From positions 1 through 5,265 of the forward strand of contig JAFQIF010000208.1 of assembly GCA_017397695.1 (NCBI GenBank): 5,265 nt of DNA. The letters run 5' to 3'. Source of the stretch: Clostridia bacterium (lineage in GTDB: Bacteria > Bacillota_A > Clostridia > Christensenellales > Aristaeellaceae). The notes below the pieces were generated by a model, which was not told where the DNA came from, did no database searches, and saw only the letters and a list, made by a program, of their open reading frames with translations. Below are positions 4,606 through 5,265 of the stretch, piece by piece (positions within the stretch are counted from its first letter, which is position 1; every line of letters starts with the position of its first letter). The position numbers and the translations under genes are program-made.

Positions 4606-5265
4606 TTAGAGGGAGAGCTTGAAGGTGGTCCAGATATCCTGGAACTTCTGCTCGTTTTCCGGGGAGAGGTTGAGCACGAACTCAGCGTCGTCCATGCGCT
4701 CATACAGGCCCATGAACTCGCTGCGCGCCTTGAACCAGTCGCCGATCACGTCCAGCGCAGCGGCGTTCGGGCTGCAGTAATACTGCCACTCGGCACAGAC
4801 CGCGGCGATCTCCGGACGGAGCAGGAACTCCAGGAACATGTTCGCGTTCTTGGCGTGCGGCGCGTTCACCGGGATGAAGCAGCCGTCGATGCCAAAGCCC
4901 AGGCCTTCCTGCGGCCAGACAACCTTCAGATCCGGGTTGGCGTCCAGCGCCAGGCCGACGAACGGGGTGAAGGTATACGCCACGCCGATATCGCCGGAGA
5001 CGAGGTAGTTGTGCAGGTTCTCATACTCGAGCACGTGGATATTGGCCTTGAGGGTCTCCAGCTTGGCAGCAGCCTCGGCAAGGATCGCCTCGTCGGTCGT
5101 GTTCATGCTCTGGCCCATGGAAAGCAGAACCATGCCGATGGTCACGCGGGCGTCGTCGATGAGGCCCAGGGTATCGGCGAGGGACGGATCCCACAGGTCG
5201 TTGAAGCCCTTGATCTCCATTTCCACCACGGACGGATCATACACGATCAGCGGGATGCCGCTGAC
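4606..5265 (-). CDS. PotD-family ABC transporter substrate-binding protein (3' part)
   Basis: The visible 219 residues are the C-terminal portion of a periplasmic-type (here exported or lipid-anchored) binding protein of the spermidine/putrescine PotD family; the N-terminus and any signal peptide lie beyond the right edge. Family landmarks in order are GIPLIVYDPSVV (3-14), FNDLWDPSLADTLGLIDDAR (21-40), NTTDE (55-59), SGDIGVAYT (90-98), VVWPQEGLGFGIDG (116-129), FIPVNAPHAKNANMFLEFLLRPE (130-152, read across) and SPNAAA (165-170). In E. coli PotD the polyamine is held by D168, E171, W229, W255 and D257, among others. By eye the D168 and D257 counterparts are present (D38, D127). The E171, W229 and W255 positions look like V41, a Tyr/Thr and Gly. 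The ligand may therefore not be a classical polyamine. It is probably the last gene of a permease/ATPase operon further right, since terminators follow directly. Confidence 0.9.
   Translation of the reverse strand, partial: VSGIPLIVYDPSVVEMEIKGFNDLWDPSLADTLGLIDDARVTIGMVLLSMGQSMNTTDEAILAEAAAKLETLKANIHVLEYENLHNYLVSGDIGVAYTFTPFVGLALDANPDLKVVWPQEGLGFGIDGCFIPVNAPHAKNANMFLEFLLRPEIAAVCAEWQYYCSPNAAALDVIGDWFKARSEFMGLYERMDDAEFVLNLSPENEQKFQDIWTTFKLSL

Noticed and set aside
4383..4703. A 106-codon minus-strand open frame running through both terminators between the binding protein and amidohydrolase genes
   Set aside because: It overlaps two real genes in another frame and the hairpins. Some of its peptide looks protein-like, but there is no RBS and the RNA structures explain the region better.
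5242..5244. GTG at 5244 as the true start of the binding-protein gene
   Set aside because: The frame stays open to the window edge, and the upstream residues (VSGIPLI) continue a typical PotD strand. The fragment is also far shorter than a PotD protein. It is an internal Val codon.

Overview
The window reads like a chromosomal piece of a fairly GC-rich Firmicute, probably a gut-type Clostridia member. The grounds are strong Shine-Dalgarno sites, AT-rich sigma-A-like promoters inside GC-rich coding DNA, compact hairpin terminators, a cytoplasmic neopullulanase-type amylase and a PotD-like binding protein. The lineage is inferred from style only; there is no rRNA or marker gene here.

Layout, left to right. 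Bases 1-156 hold no gene but carry a run of GC-rich hairpins, then an intrinsic terminator (157-184). A complete GH13 alpha-amylase/neopullulanase-type gene lies on the minus strand (203-2152). The 297-bp region 2153-2449 separates it from a divergent gene. It holds two sigma-A-like promoters facing away from each other, a long amylase leader with a cre-like (CcpA-type) palindrome, and a strong RBS. A small gene for a membrane-anchored protein of unknown function (2450-3031, plus) follows. It converges on an amidohydrolase gene, with one hairpin (3028-3061) apparently ending both transcripts. The amidohydrolase (3073-4416, minus) belongs to the N-acyl-D-amino-acid deacylase family. Upstream of it, 4417-4605 is densely structured: an operator-like dyad, a terminator whose 3' arm can also join a 15-bp long-range helix, and the terminator of the next gene. 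The 3' part of a PotD-family ABC binding-protein gene (4606-5265, minus) runs off the right edge.

How the genes fit together. The amylase looks like a stand-alone gene for cytoplasmic maltodextrin breakdown under carbon catabolite control. The binding protein is probably the last gene of a transporter operon. The amidohydrolase sits downstream of it but behind two hairpins, so it is either separately promoted or expressed by controlled readthrough. By eye, the binding protein lacks several residues that hold polyamines in E. coli PotD. The transporter may therefore take up another ligand, possibly one related to the amidohydrolase substrate; this is inference.

I see no clear new defence, mobile or biosynthetic system. 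The parts most worth a second look are the structured intergenic region 4417-4605, the atypical PotD/deacylase pairing and the cre-like site in the amylase leader.
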